Source: Candidatus Zixiibacteriota bacterium (GTDB taxonomy: Bacteria; Zixibacteria; MSB-5A5; GN15; FEB-12). From it: a stretch of DNA of 60,845 nt. The notes under the pieces were generated by a model. It did not search any database, was not told the origin of the DNA, and was given only the letters and a program-made list of their open reading frames with translations. The stretch lies in NCBI GenBank assembly GCA_040753875.1, contig JBFMDV010000031.1:1-60845 (forward strand), in the 5' to 3' direction. A program made the translations under genes and the position numbers. This document shows positions 35,605 to 44,739 of the stretch, one piece after another (position 1 is the first letter of the stretch; each line of letters starts with the position of its first letter).

Positions 35605-36669
35605 CTACAGCCAGTTCTTTCGACGAAACCAGGCCAGCATGCCGATGCCGATCCCGAACATCAGAAACATGATAAGTGGATAACCGAAGCGCCAGTGCAG
35701 TTCCGGCATGAAGTCGAAGTTCATGCCGTAGATGCCGGCAATAAAGGTGAGAGGGATGAAGATCGTGGCAATGATGGTCAATACTTTCATAACAGAATTC
35801 AGGCGGTTGCTGACGCTGGAAAGATAGATATCCAGCATGCCGGATAACATGTCGCGGAAGGTCTCAATCGTATCCATTACCTGAATGACGTGGTCGTGAA
35901 CATCACGCAAATAGAGCTCGGTCGCTCGAGTAAAGAGCGGGGATTCGCCCCGCTGGAGATTGCTGATCACATCGCGGAGTGGCCAAACCGCCTTCCGCAG
36001 AAACAGCATTTCGCCCTTCAAGCGATTGATGGTGCTCAGCGCGGCCGGTGTCGGATCCGCCACTACTTTCTCCTGAAGCGTCTCAAAGTGTTCGCCGAGT
36101 TTTTCCAGGACGACGAAGTAATTATCAACGATCGTGTCCATCAACGCGTACGCCAGATAGTCCGGCCCTGCTTTGCGGAGTTTCTCCTTGCCGGCTCTCA
36201 GTCTCTCGCGGATTGGATTGAAGCAGTCGCCGCTCGTCTCCTGAAACGACAGAAGGTAGTTCCTTCCTACCAGAATACTTACTTCGTCATGCTCGATCAC
36301 GTTCTTCGATGCCGACATCTCCAACATGATGAGGGTAATGAATAGATAGTCGCCGAAATCCTCGACCTTCGGCCGCTGACCGGTAGTGACAATATCCTCA
36401 AGCACCAGTGGGTGGAATCCGAAATGGGAGCCAATTTTCTCGATCAGAGATAGATCGTGGATGCCGTCGATATTGATCCAGGTAACGCCGGGTGTGTCGC
36501 GATATGGGAAAACATCCTCGATGCGCGAGACCTGCTTTTCTTCAAAATGCCTCTCACTGTAATCGATAACGGATATCGTAATTGGCCCGGTACGGCGCGA
36601 CTCGCCGGCCACCAAACTCCCGGGGGAGAGGCCGACTTTCCGTGAAACTCTTTTCGCGTAGCGCAGCAT
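35605..36669 (-). CDS. corA: CorA-family magnesium/cobalt transporter
   Basis: Pentameric Mg2+ channel of the inner membrane. The signature IYGMNFDFMPELHW (GMN motif) sits between the two C-terminal TM helices, and the protein ends in a basic RRKNWL tail. The long acidic/helical cytoplasmic part (about 290 residues) includes VTWINIDGIHDLSLIEKIG and VEDFGDYLFI. 354 residues resembles the Thermotoga CorA type. The start overlaps the stop of the upstream mscS-like gene by one base (TAATG), so both are cotranscribed. Confidence 0.92.
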   Translation of the reverse strand: MLRYAKRVSRKVGLSPGSLVAGESRRTGPITISVIDYSERHFEEKQVSRIEDVFPYRDTPGVTWINIDGIHDLSLIEKIGSHFGFHPLVLEDIVTTGQRPKVEDFGDYLFITLIMLEMSASKNVIEHDEVSILVGRNYLLSFQETSGDCFNPIRERLRAGKEKLRKAGPDYLAYALMDTIVDNYFVVLEKLGEHFETLQEKVVADPTPAALSTINRLKGEMLFLRKAVWPLRDVISNLQRGESPLFTRATELYLRDVHDHVIQVMDTIETFRDMLSGMLDIYLSSVSNRLNSVMKVLTIIATIFIPLTFIAGIYGMNFDFMPELHWRFGYPLIMFLMFGIGIGMLAWFRRKNWL

Positions 36670-37811
36670 TACTTCGTATCGCTCTCATCCGGCTGATCGG
36701 TTTTCATATAGACCACACGTGTTGGATACGGGAATACAATCCCCTCCTGTTGGTACCGGGCGTGCAGCCGCTTGACAAATTCATGCTTTATCAGGTACTG
36801 CGCCACGTACTCCTGAGCTCGCAGGATCACGCTGAAACCCACGCCGGAATCCCCGAACGAATTAAAGCGAATAAACGGCTCAAAAGTCGGTACGGCGCCG
36901 GGGACCTCTCGCATGACGCTTTTAGCCACCTCGACTGTCACATGCTCCACCTTTGCAAGATCGCTGTCATAGGTGACCGACACGGGTACCACGACTGCCA
37001 TTTCCTTGTCGGGCTGGAAATAACTGGTGACAACCGCGGTGGACAGTTTGGAATTTGGCAGAATGACCATATTGTTGGACAGCGTGCGGATAGTGGTGTT
37101 GCGCCAGCCGATATCCACAACGGTACCTTCCTGGCCGGTGTCGAGTCCCACGAAATCGCCGGGGCGGATCTTCTTTGAGGCCAGCAAATGCACACCGGCA
37201 AACAGATTGGACAGGGTGTCCTGCAGGGCCAGCGCCACTGCCAGACCACCAACGCCGAGAGCGGTTAGGAGTGGCGTAATGGAAATACCAAGCGACTGCA
37301 GGATTATCAGAATGCCGATCAGGAATACGCTCAGCTTGGTGAGATTGGACAGAATCGATGCCGAGGGAAGGGCGCCATCCTCCCGGATGGTAGACAGATT
37401 CACGAATCCGATAGCGATTCGGGACGCCACAAGGGTGCCGGAGAGGATCACCAGCACCATGAGCACCTTGTGAATCAGCAACAGGACCGAGGCAGTAACC
37501 GGCAGCGAATAGCTGGCGAAAAAGGCACCGGCCAGCACAAACCAGAGTGTGGTGACCCCTTTCAGGCCGGAGATGATGATCTCATCTCCCTTCCAGGTTG
37601 TCCGTTCGGCGATCTTACGGAGATGGTGGAGGATGATCCGTTCGAAGATCATGCCCAGCAGGAGAGCGCCTCCGATCATCACCACCGGTACGACCCAATC
37701 GAACACGACCTTTTCGGATTCTGCTGCCAGATTGCTGCCCACGAATTCTCCTGTTGTTCGACGATCAACGAGTCCGAACGAAAATCTGCCGGTCGCCCCG
37801 ATGATGGTCAA
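36669..37811 (-). CDS. Small-conductance mechanosensitive channel (MscS family)
   Basis: 380-residue inner-membrane channel protecting against osmotic downshock. About four hydrophobic N-terminal segments precede the pore helix and beta domain: LLTALGVGGLAVALALQDTL, then NLFAGVHLLASKKIRPGDFV, GTVVDIGWRNTTIRTLSNN and VILPNSKL, all MscS hallmarks. The C-terminus ends EGIVFPYPTRVVYMKTD. It is followed by corA with a one-base overlap, making a small ion/osmotic unit. The exact start among several N-terminal options is uncertain. Confidence 0.88.
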   Translation of the reverse strand: MTIIGATGRFSFGLVDRRTTGEFVGSNLAAESEKVVFDWVVPVVMIGGALLLGMIFERIILHHLRKIAERTTWKGDEIIISGLKGVTTLWFVLAGAFFASYSLPVTASVLLLIHKVLMVLVILSGTLVASRIAIGFVNLSTIREDGALPSASILSNLTKLSVFLIGILIILQSLGISITPLLTALGVGGLAVALALQDTLSNLFAGVHLLASKKIRPGDFVGLDTGQEGTVVDIGWRNTTIRTLSNNMVILPNSKLSTAVVTSYFQPDKEMAVVVPVSVTYDSDLAKVEHVTVEVAKSVMREVPGAVPTFEPFIRFNSFGDSGVGFSVILRAQEYVAQYLIKHEFVKRLHARYQQEGIVFPYPTRVVYMKTDQPDESDTK

Positions 37812-37864
37812 GGTTTAACCGTCGGTCGGGCGCACTCCTCCATCCGCAGCATCAGGTCGGGCAG

Positions 37865-39670
37865 TTACCCCGCCACCTGCTCCTCGAGCTGATACCGGCG
37901 ATAGATCTTGTAATACAAACCCTCTTTCGCCAGCAATTCGAAATGGCGGCCGGTCTCAACCACGCGCCCGTCTTCAAGGACGTAGATTCTGTCGACACGT
38001 TGCAGCGTGTCCGGTCGGTGCGTGATCAGTATCGCCGTCATGCCGGGCATCACCTCATGCAGGCGCTCCCAGAGCGCCGCCTCGGTGCGTGAGTCGAGCG
38101 CCGAGGTGCAGTCATCCAGGATCAGAATCTTCGGCTTCCCCACCAGCGCTCGCGCCAGGGCCAGCCGTTGTTTCTGACCGCCGGAGATAGCCATCCCGCG
38201 CGTACCGATCATGGTGTCCAGCCCTTTGGGGAACCCGGCCACCTCGTCTTTCAACTGCGAAACATCCAACGCCCACTCCAACACGGCCTCCGATATTTCC
38301 TCACGCCCGAACAGAACGTTGTTGCGCACCGTGTCGGTAAACAGGATCGGCTCTTGCGGCACATACCCGATGTAGCTTCGAAGGTCCTCAAGCGAGAGCT
38401 GCTTCAGCGGTCGGCCGTCGAGGATTAGCTGACCACCGACCGGATCGACCAGGCGCGGGATCATATTCACCAACCAGCTCTTGCCGACGCCGACCCGGCC
38501 CACGACGGCCACAGTCGAACCGGGCGCGATTTCGAGTGTGACGCGATCGATAATGTTCCGCGAAACGCCTTCAAACGTGAAAGTAACATCCCGAAACGCC
38601 AGACCACCGGAGATCGGTTGTGCCTGCGCGGGGGTCGGCGAATCAGCCACCATGGGTTTGACGTTTTCCAGCTCTACCAGGCGATCGATGGAGACGCCCG
38701 ACTGGAGTGATTTCACCAGAAACTGACCGATATCGAACATCGGGAAAAACAGGAATATGACGTAGTACACGAACGCAAACAACTCACCCTGAGTCAGCTC
38801 CGCGCGCATGACCGCTGCGCCGCCGGCGAGCAGCACGATGATCACGCCGAATTGCCAGATATAGCCATAGAGCGAATCTACGATTGTGCCGGCTTTGATC
38901 GCTGCGATCTCGGCATCCCGCCGTTTTTGCAGGGCCGCGTCAAACTTCCCGCGCTGCGCCTTCTCCTGGACGTACGCTTTGACCACGCGCACCCCGGAGT
39001 AGCAGGATTCGATCACGCCACTGAAGCTCGAGATGCTGGTCTGCAGGTGGTCATACCGTTTATCCAGCAGGGACGAGCTCTTGAAAAACACGAAGATCAG
39101 AAGCGGCATCGGACCCGCCGTCAGGAGCGTCAGCCACGGATTCATACTCAGCATCATGATGATCGTAAACGTCACCATCATGAGCGCCTCGTAGAAGCGG
39201 AATATGCCCGAACATGCAAACCACGAGAGCTTCCCCTCGATATCATCGGTGAGCCGTGTCACCAGATCTCCGGCCCGGAACTTGTTGAAGAAGTCCGGCC
39301 CTTTATCGGTGATGCGGTCGAAAGCGTCCTGTCGGAACGCCCAATCCAGGCGACGATTCATCCAGGCGCGATGCCCCTGCACGAACGCATACAGGGCGAA
39401 TGCCACCAGCCCAAGGACGATATAGCTCAGCGGCAAGGCGATGTCCGATGACAGTCCCAGGCGTTGACCGGTGGCGAGGATCCACGCGCCAACGGCGGTG
39501 TCTGGCGTCCGGCCTGTTTCGACATAGTCGATCGAATACTGCATGAGCCGCGGACTGTACGTCTGGAACATCGCCTGTACCGGCGTCAGAATGATCAGCA
39601 CTGCCAGCACCCATGGGAAATGCCGGTAATATCTCCAGAACCACTTAATCTTTTCTATCTTCTTACGCAT
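37865..39670 (-). CDS. ABC exporter half, degenerate-site subunit of a heterodimer
   Basis: 601 residues: six TM helices fused to an ATPase domain (ABC-B, MsbA/LmrCD type). Walker A is GRVGVGKSW, the signature ISGGQ is intact, and Walker B reads LILDD: the catalytic Glu is replaced by Asp520. The upstream partner has the opposite lesion (signature FSRGE). ATG 39670 with GGAG 9 bases upstream was preferred; ATG 39685 adds five residues. It overlaps the partner by 8 bases. Substrate (drug, lipid or peptide) unknown. Confidence 0.88.
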   Translation of the reverse strand: MRKKIEKIKWFWRYYRHFPWVLAVLIILTPVQAMFQTYSPRLMQYSIDYVETGRTPDTAVGAWILATGQRLGLSSDIALPLSYIVLGLVAFALYAFVQGHRAWMNRRLDWAFRQDAFDRITDKGPDFFNKFRAGDLVTRLTDDIEGKLSWFACSGIFRFYEALMMVTFTIIMMLSMNPWLTLLTAGPMPLLIFVFFKSSSLLDKRYDHLQTSISSFSGVIESCYSGVRVVKAYVQEKAQRGKFDAALQKRRDAEIAAIKAGTIVDSLYGYIWQFGVIIVLLAGGAAVMRAELTQGELFAFVYYVIFLFFPMFDIGQFLVKSLQSGVSIDRLVELENVKPMVADSPTPAQAQPISGGLAFRDVTFTFEGVSRNIIDRVTLEIAPGSTVAVVGRVGVGKSWLVNMIPRLVDPVGGQLILDGRPLKQLSLEDLRSYIGYVPQEPILFTDTVRNNVLFGREEISEAVLEWALDVSQLKDEVAGFPKGLDTMIGTRGMAISGGQKQRLALARALVGKPKILILDDCTSALDSRTEAALWERLHEVMPGMTAILITHRPDTLQRVDRIYVLEDGRVVETGRHFELLAKEGLYYKIYRRYQLEEQVAG

Positions 39671-41471
39671 TGGTCGCGACTCCATTCCTCGACTTGAATT
39701 GCAGGTGGAACAGTTTCGAGTAGTAGCCGTCCTGCAGTATCAGTTCCGTATGCGTCCCGCGCTCGACAATCTCGCCCCGACGGATAACCAGGATCTGGCC
39801 AACATCGAGAATGGTCGACACCCGGTGTGCGATGATCAGCGAGGTCCGCTGGGCCATGAGGACCTTGAGCGATGCCTGAATAGTCCGCTCGGTTTCGGGG
39901 TCCACCGAACTGGTGGCCTCGTCAAGGATCAACACGTCAGGGTTCACCACCAGCGCCCGCGCAAACGAGAGCAGTTGGCGTTCGCCCCGGCTGAAATTGG
40001 CCCCTTTCTCCGACACCACGGTCCGGTAGTTGTTCGGCAGGCGGTCGATGAAGGCGTGTGCGTCCACTGCTCGTGCGGCGGTGGCGATCTGCTCGTCCTG
40101 AATCCCAGCCGTCTCAAGCGAGATGTTGGACCGCACGTCTCCCGGGAACAGATGGATGTCCTGCAGTACCAGCGCGAACCGCCGGCGCAGCTCTTCCTGC
40201 GATATCTCGCGGATGTCGGTCCCATCAACTGTGATCCGGCCCCTCTGCGGGTCGTAAAACCGAAGGAGCAGGTTGATGACAGTTGATTTCCCGCCGCCGG
40301 TCACGCCGGCTAAAGCGACCCGCTTTCCCACCGGTATCTCGAAATTGATATCTCGAAGTGTCCAGTTGTCGTCATCGGTGTACGAAAACCATACGTTCTC
40401 GAATTGGATCCCCTGTTGCAGTTTCGGCCAGGCAACGGGATGCACAGGCTCCAGCAGTTTGGGCTTCGTCGAAAGCAGCGCATACATCCGCTTGACCCCG
40501 GCAATAGCTTTCTGCACACTGGACAACTGCTCTGAGACCCGGTAGAGCGGCTCGAACGAACGCCAGATGAGGATGATGAACATGCTCATCGTGCCTACCG
40601 TTATGGCGCCGGTACGGGTCCACGGAATGCCTACCAGCAACACCAATCCGGTCATGAGGTACTGCAGGAAGTTGATGGTGTTGAAGAACGCCACCACGCT
40701 CAACTCGGCGTAGGCATCGTTGCGGAATTTCTGTTTGCTGACGTCGTACAGCCGTTTGCGCGCGTACTGACCGCGGTGGAATATCTGCACGATCGCCATC
40801 CCCTGGATGAACTCGGTCAGCGTCCCTACCACTTCCGCCATCTTCTTGCGTACCTCAAGGAATCGGGGTGTGGTCTTGCGTTCGAACAGGATGATCATTC
40901 CGATCACCAGGGGCATCATCCCGACGAGCAGGAGCGCCAACCGCCAACTGGTGGCGAACATCAGGGAGAAGGTGCCGATCACCAGCAGCACGTCCCCCAT
41001 AAGCGCGACCGCAGTCATCGTGAACAGCGTACGCAGCGCTTCAGTGTCCGACTCAACCCGCGCCATCAATCGCCCGACCGGGTGGCGGTCGAAAAACGAC
41101 ACATCGAGTGAGAGAATATGGTCAAACAATAGTGTTTTCAGTTTGACCATGACCGACTGGCCGATGATCTCCAGACGTACCCTCTGCAGATAATTCAAGA
41201 ACAGCGCCGTCCCCTGGAGGAGTCCGATCAAAATAGTAGTGATGATCAGGCCGCGAAAATCTCTGGCCGCCAGGTTGACATCGAACGCGCGTTTCAACAG
41301 TACCGGCCAGAACAACGACAGAACTGTTGCGCCAACCAGGAGTGCAAAACAAACCAACAAGCTGCGCCAGTGCTGCTTGACCAGCGGCAGCAAATATCGC
41401 AAGGCTTTCCCGGAACCAACGTTCTGTTCCTCCGGGCTCAGCTTCTCATCTTCGTACAATTCAGTAGTCAT
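39663..41471 (-). CDS. ABC exporter half, consensus-ATPase subunit of a heterodimer
   Basis: 602-residue ABC-B exporter half with six TM helices (about 35-315) and an ATPase domain: Walker A GVTGGGKST at 389-397, signature FSRGE at 493-497 (normally LSGGQ), Walker B VLILDE with Glu518, and H-loop IIAHR. Combined with the downstream subunit this makes one complete ATP site and one degenerate site, as in TM287/288 or BmrCD. First gene of the operon; a strong terminator-like hairpin sits in its leader (41527-41563). Confidence 0.88.
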   Translation of the reverse strand: MTTELYEDEKLSPEEQNVGSGKALRYLLPLVKQHWRSLLVCFALLVGATVLSLFWPVLLKRAFDVNLAARDFRGLIITTILIGLLQGTALFLNYLQRVRLEIIGQSVMVKLKTLLFDHILSLDVSFFDRHPVGRLMARVESDTEALRTLFTMTAVALMGDVLLVIGTFSLMFATSWRLALLLVGMMPLVIGMIILFERKTTPRFLEVRKKMAEVVGTLTEFIQGMAIVQIFHRGQYARKRLYDVSKQKFRNDAYAELSVVAFFNTINFLQYLMTGLVLLVGIPWTRTGAITVGTMSMFIILIWRSFEPLYRVSEQLSSVQKAIAGVKRMYALLSTKPKLLEPVHPVAWPKLQQGIQFENVWFSYTDDDNWTLRDINFEIPVGKRVALAGVTGGGKSTVINLLLRFYDPQRGRITVDGTDIREISQEELRRRFALVLQDIHLFPGDVRSNISLETAGIQDEQIATAARAVDAHAFIDRLPNNYRTVVSEKGANFSRGERQLLSFARALVVNPDVLILDEATSSVDPETERTIQASLKVLMAQRTSLIIAHRVSTILDVGQILVIRRGEIVERGTHTELILQDGYYSKLFHLQFKSRNGVATNA

Positions 41472-41838
41472 TTCTTCAGTACCTTGACAATCTCAGTGAC
41501 TTGGTGGTTCAAATCCAAGCGGATGCAAAAAAAAACCGCCGGACCATCTTGGGGTGCGGCGGTCGCATCGTAACTTGTTGAAACGTCAAGTCTTATCCGT
41601 AGCTGTACCGCCGCGAAGCGCCCCCGTCAGGGCATTTACTGGTGAGGTGAATGTTCTGCTCATTGGTCCCGGTACTTCGTGTTCGGTTGACGGTTTATTC
41701 AGCGATACAAATTGTTGTCGTTATTTGTTGCCTAACATACGACGGCTGCGTATACGTTGTCAAAGGAAAAATCTGGCATTCGATCACATTCTTTGCAGGA
41801 TGGTCCAACAAGCAGACGTGTGAGGAGGAGGATTTGTC
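41472..41838. other. 367-bp gap between the divergent ABC operon and receiver gene
   Basis: No gene seen. It holds the terminator-like hairpin at 41527-41563 and, nearer the ABC start, a weak CTTGG/CCAAG hairpin (41500-41519). The other half leads into the receiver gene, whose ribosome site is GAGGAGGAGG. Confidence 0.6.
41527..41563 (-). terminator. Strong intrinsic terminator in the ABC operon leader
   Basis: On the minus strand ACCGCCG...CGGCGGT (seven pairs, plus an inner CC/GG) is followed by nine T residues. It lies 56 bases upstream of the first ABC gene and no minus-strand gene precedes it, so it either ends a small RNA or works as a leader attenuator. Confidence 0.65.
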
Positions 41839-42216
41839 ATGACAGTTTTGGTTATTGATGACGAGGATGTCATCCGCATGCTGGCCGAACGAATTCTGAG
41901 CAAGGCGGGTCATACTGTCCTGGCCGCAAGATCGGGTCCGGATGGGATTGCCATCTTTCGTGAGAAGAGCGCTCAGATCGGAGCCGTGCTGCTTGATGCC
42001 AGCATGCCCGGCTTGACGGGTGCTGAGACACTCCGCCGCCTTCGCGAGATCAATCCTGGCTTGCCTTGTATTTTTTCAAGCGGATCGGTCAACGCTGAGA
42101 CCGAGTTGACCGGCGAGCTTCGGACGACAACATGGTTTCTTCAGAAGCCGTACCAGGCCCAGAAGCTCTCGTCCATGATAGATCAGATCGCCGCCTGGAG
42201 CACGCCGGCGACTTGA
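41839..42216 (+). CDS. Stand-alone response-regulator receiver domain
   Basis: 125-residue CheY-like protein with no output domain. Acidic pocket Asp7-Asp8, phosphoacceptor Asp53 (AVLLDASMPG), a Ser80/Ser81 switch and Lys103 (FLQKPY) are all present, so it should be phosphorylated normally. The start has an excellent GAGGAGGAGG site. No histidine kinase is adjacent. It precedes the substrate-binding/TolC fusion by 92 bases and may share its transcript; the partner kinase must be elsewhere. Confidence 0.88.
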   Translation: MTVLVIDDEDVIRMLAERILSKAGHTVLAARSGPDGIAIFREKSAQIGAVLLDASMPGLTGAETLRRLREINPGLPCIFSSGSVNAETELTGELRTTTWFLQKPYQAQKLSSMIDQIAAWSTPAT

Positions 42217-42308
42217 GATTGGCCCTCACCTCATCGATACTGACGGCCAAATGACGCTTGCCGAGCGTGGCGTGGAGAAGTACTTTGTCCCCTTGGTATA
42301 AGCGTCTT

Positions 42309-44678
42309 ATGAAAATGTTTCTTTGGGGTCGGCTTGCGGCCATAATTGTTGCAGTACTCGGCCTGTCGGTTACCGATGTCACACCGGCAGCAGCGCTCCC
42401 CAAAAAACAGTTCCATATCGGCTATCTCGAGGCCGGAGATTACATCGGCCACAACCAGTTCCGAACCATATTTCGCGACGAACTCGACAAATTGACCCCC
42501 CAAGGCTGGGAACTTGTTTTTGAGCCCACCGGGTTTCGTTCTGCCGGATGGGACAGGGAGTCCTGCATCACGATGGCCAGGGAACTTGCCGCGCAGTCGA
42601 ATCTGGATATCATCATCACCGTCGGCCCATGGGGGGTTCGTGATCTTCTCGCGGCCGGTTGCAAAACTCCGATCTTGGCGGCCTGTCAGCTTGACCCTTC
42701 TGCCGATTCACTGCTTGATATGGCCGGACGACCGGTCGCCCGAAACCTCACAGTCACCACAGTGCCGAATCGACTCGCAGATGATCTGCAAACTATGAAA
42801 CGTCTGTTCGGCGTGAAAAAGCTCGGCGTACTGTATTTCCAAGGCGCGAGCGATGGCAAGCGGTTCCTCGACACTCTGACCACCCTGGCCGCGCACGAGG
42901 GAATCGATATACACTCAGCCACAGGGTTCAATAATTTCGGGACCTTTGCCTATTTCAAGGCCTATGCCGCCTTGACAGACAAAATCGATGCTCTGTATGT
43001 CGGCCCGTTCTGGGGGCTTGAAGGGAGTTCGGCTCATGAGTTCACATCGGTCGTCGCTCGCAACCGCGTGCCGTTGTTCTGTGGTTGGGAATCGTACCCT
43101 GTTGGTCGCGGCGCATGTGCGTCATCGGCCGACATTACACCCCTCGCCGAAGCTCGCTTTCAGGCCGGCAAGACGATCAAGATTCTTCAGGGGAGTACGC
43201 CGGCTGACCTTCCGGTCGAACTGCCTGCCGCTCACCAACTGACGATCAATCGAAGCACGGCAGCGCTCTGCAATGTGAAACTGGCTGATCTATTGGCCGC
43301 CGAAGCCAATATAATTGAGCCGTCGGCCGACGCCTCTGTCCCCAGCTACACGCTCAACGAGGCGATCGCTCGTGCGCTCGAGCAGAACCCGGGATATCTG
43401 GCCAGGCATGATGCGCTTGCTGCCGCAACGACAGCGGCCAGCCGGGCTATGTCTGCGTATCTTCCCCACCTCTCGGTTTCGGCCGGCGCGACCCATGTCG
43501 ATGACAACACGGTATCCAATGAGCAAGGAAGAGTGCAGTCAGACCAGTACCGCGTGGCGTTTTCGCTCGAACAGACCTTGTTTTCACTGCCGGCCATCAG
43601 AGAGATTCAACTGGCTTCCCGAAGCAAGGACAGTCTCACCGCCGATTTCGCCCGGTCACGGCTGGAGTTTATCCGTGCCGTTACCATCGCCTATCTGAAT
43701 TATGCCCGGGCTGAAGAACTCCTGACCATCCGAAAGACGCAACGTGCTGCCATCGATCGAAATCTACAACTGGCGCGTGCACGCGCTGCACTTGGCGAGG
43801 AGACCGAGTCGGATGTCATGCGCTGGCAGACCGAACGCCTCCGCACGACGGCCTCCATTTTGGAGGCACAGGCGAATCTGTCGGCCGCTCGGGTACTACT
43901 CAATGTGTTTTTCAATCAGAGTGGCGAGCAGTTGTTTGCTCTGGCAGTGGATCCGTTCATGGCCGATCGTTTCCTGGCTGACTACGACTCGATAACCGCT
44001 TACCTCGACAACGATGCGTCATACGCCAAGACCGAGAAATGGCTGGTGGCCGAAGCGATCCGGACCAATCCGTCTGCTCGGCTCGAAGATATCCAACTCG
44101 CTTCGCGTCGACTCGATCTTTCCCTCACCCGTTCGCGCTGGCTGCCGACATTCGGGCTTGGAGCAACGCTGGCGCTGGCGGATTCGATGGCCGACCAGGC
44201 TCCGATCTTCACGGAAAAGAGGCCAACACTGCAACTCTCGGCCCGACTGAACTGGAACCTGCTCGATGGGTTCGACCGCTTTAAGGCGGCGAAACAGGGC
44301 ACATCCCTGTATAGCCGCCAGGAATACCTCCGCGACAATCAGCGGCTCGAATTGATGGGGACCGTTCAGGTGCTGCTGGCCCGACTCCGCTCGCAGTTGC
44401 AAGTTGCACACTTGCAGGACCGGGCGGCCCGTATGGCCGACGCCGACCTGGATTCCTTGGTGAATCAGTACGATTCCGGGCATGCGTCGTTTGCCGATGC
44501 CGACCGGCAGACTACCGTGGATGCCGAATCACACGTCGATGCCATTCTGGCGCGCTTCGAACTGCAAGCAACGGCTGCAAAGCTCCTCTCCGAACTGGGC
44601 TGGGAGCTTGATGACCATCTCCCATCGCCCATTGCGCAATTGTCGCTCCGGTTGTCGCAGCAGTTTGGCCAACCGTGA
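42309..44678 (+). CDS. Fusion of an ABC-type substrate-binding domain and a TolC-like outer-membrane channel
   Basis: 789 residues from ATG 42309, which begins a signal peptide (MKMFLWGRLAAIIVAVLGL); an upstream TTG would bury it. Residues about 30-325 resemble the periplasmic-binding fold of ABC_sub_bind/TrpX-like proteins (HIGYLEAGDYIGHNQFRTIF, VGPWGVRDLLAAG, LGVLYFQGASDGKRF, LYVGPFWGLEG). From about 355 to the end are two TolC/OEP-like repeats: YTLNEAIARALEQNPGYLA, long helices, and a second repeat with NPSARLEDIQLASRRLDLSL. TolC proteins are normally single-domain, so a ligand-binding module on the export duct is unusual. No inner-membrane pump or adaptor is adjacent. Confidence 0.8.
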   Translation: MKMFLWGRLAAIIVAVLGLSVTDVTPAAALPKKQFHIGYLEAGDYIGHNQFRTIFRDELDKLTPQGWELVFEPTGFRSAGWDRESCITMARELAAQSNLDIIITVGPWGVRDLLAAGCKTPILAACQLDPSADSLLDMAGRPVARNLTVTTVPNRLADDLQTMKRLFGVKKLGVLYFQGASDGKRFLDTLTTLAAHEGIDIHSATGFNNFGTFAYFKAYAALTDKIDALYVGPFWGLEGSSAHEFTSVVARNRVPLFCGWESYPVGRGACASSADITPLAEARFQAGKTIKILQGSTPADLPVELPAAHQLTINRSTAALCNVKLADLLAAEANIIEPSADASVPSYTLNEAIARALEQNPGYLARHDALAAATTAASRAMSAYLPHLSVSAGATHVDDNTVSNEQGRVQSDQYRVAFSLEQTLFSLPAIREIQLASRSKDSLTADFARSRLEFIRAVTIAYLNYARAEELLTIRKTQRAAIDRNLQLARARAALGEETESDVMRWQTERLRTTASILEAQANLSAARVLLNVFFNQSGEQLFALAVDPFMADRFLADYDSITAYLDNDASYAKTEKWLVAEAIRTNPSARLEDIQLASRRLDLSLTRSRWLPTFGLGATLALADSMADQAPIFTEKRPTLQLSARLNWNLLDGFDRFKAAKQGTSLYSRQEYLRDNQRLELMGTVQVLLARLRSQLQVAHLQDRAARMADADLDSLVNQYDSGHASFADADRQTTVDAESHVDAILARFELQATAAKLLSELGWELDDHLPSPIAQLSLRLSQQFGQP

Positions 44679-44739
44679 GTCGGTATTTCGACGATGGGCG
44701 TAGCCCTTTGATCCATGAATAAGCGAACTGAATCACACC

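Noticed and set aside
41500-41525. tRNA T-arm-like sequence (GGTTCAAATCC)
   Set aside because: No cloverleaf can be built: the flanking stem is only CTTGG/CCAAG and no anticodon arm exists.
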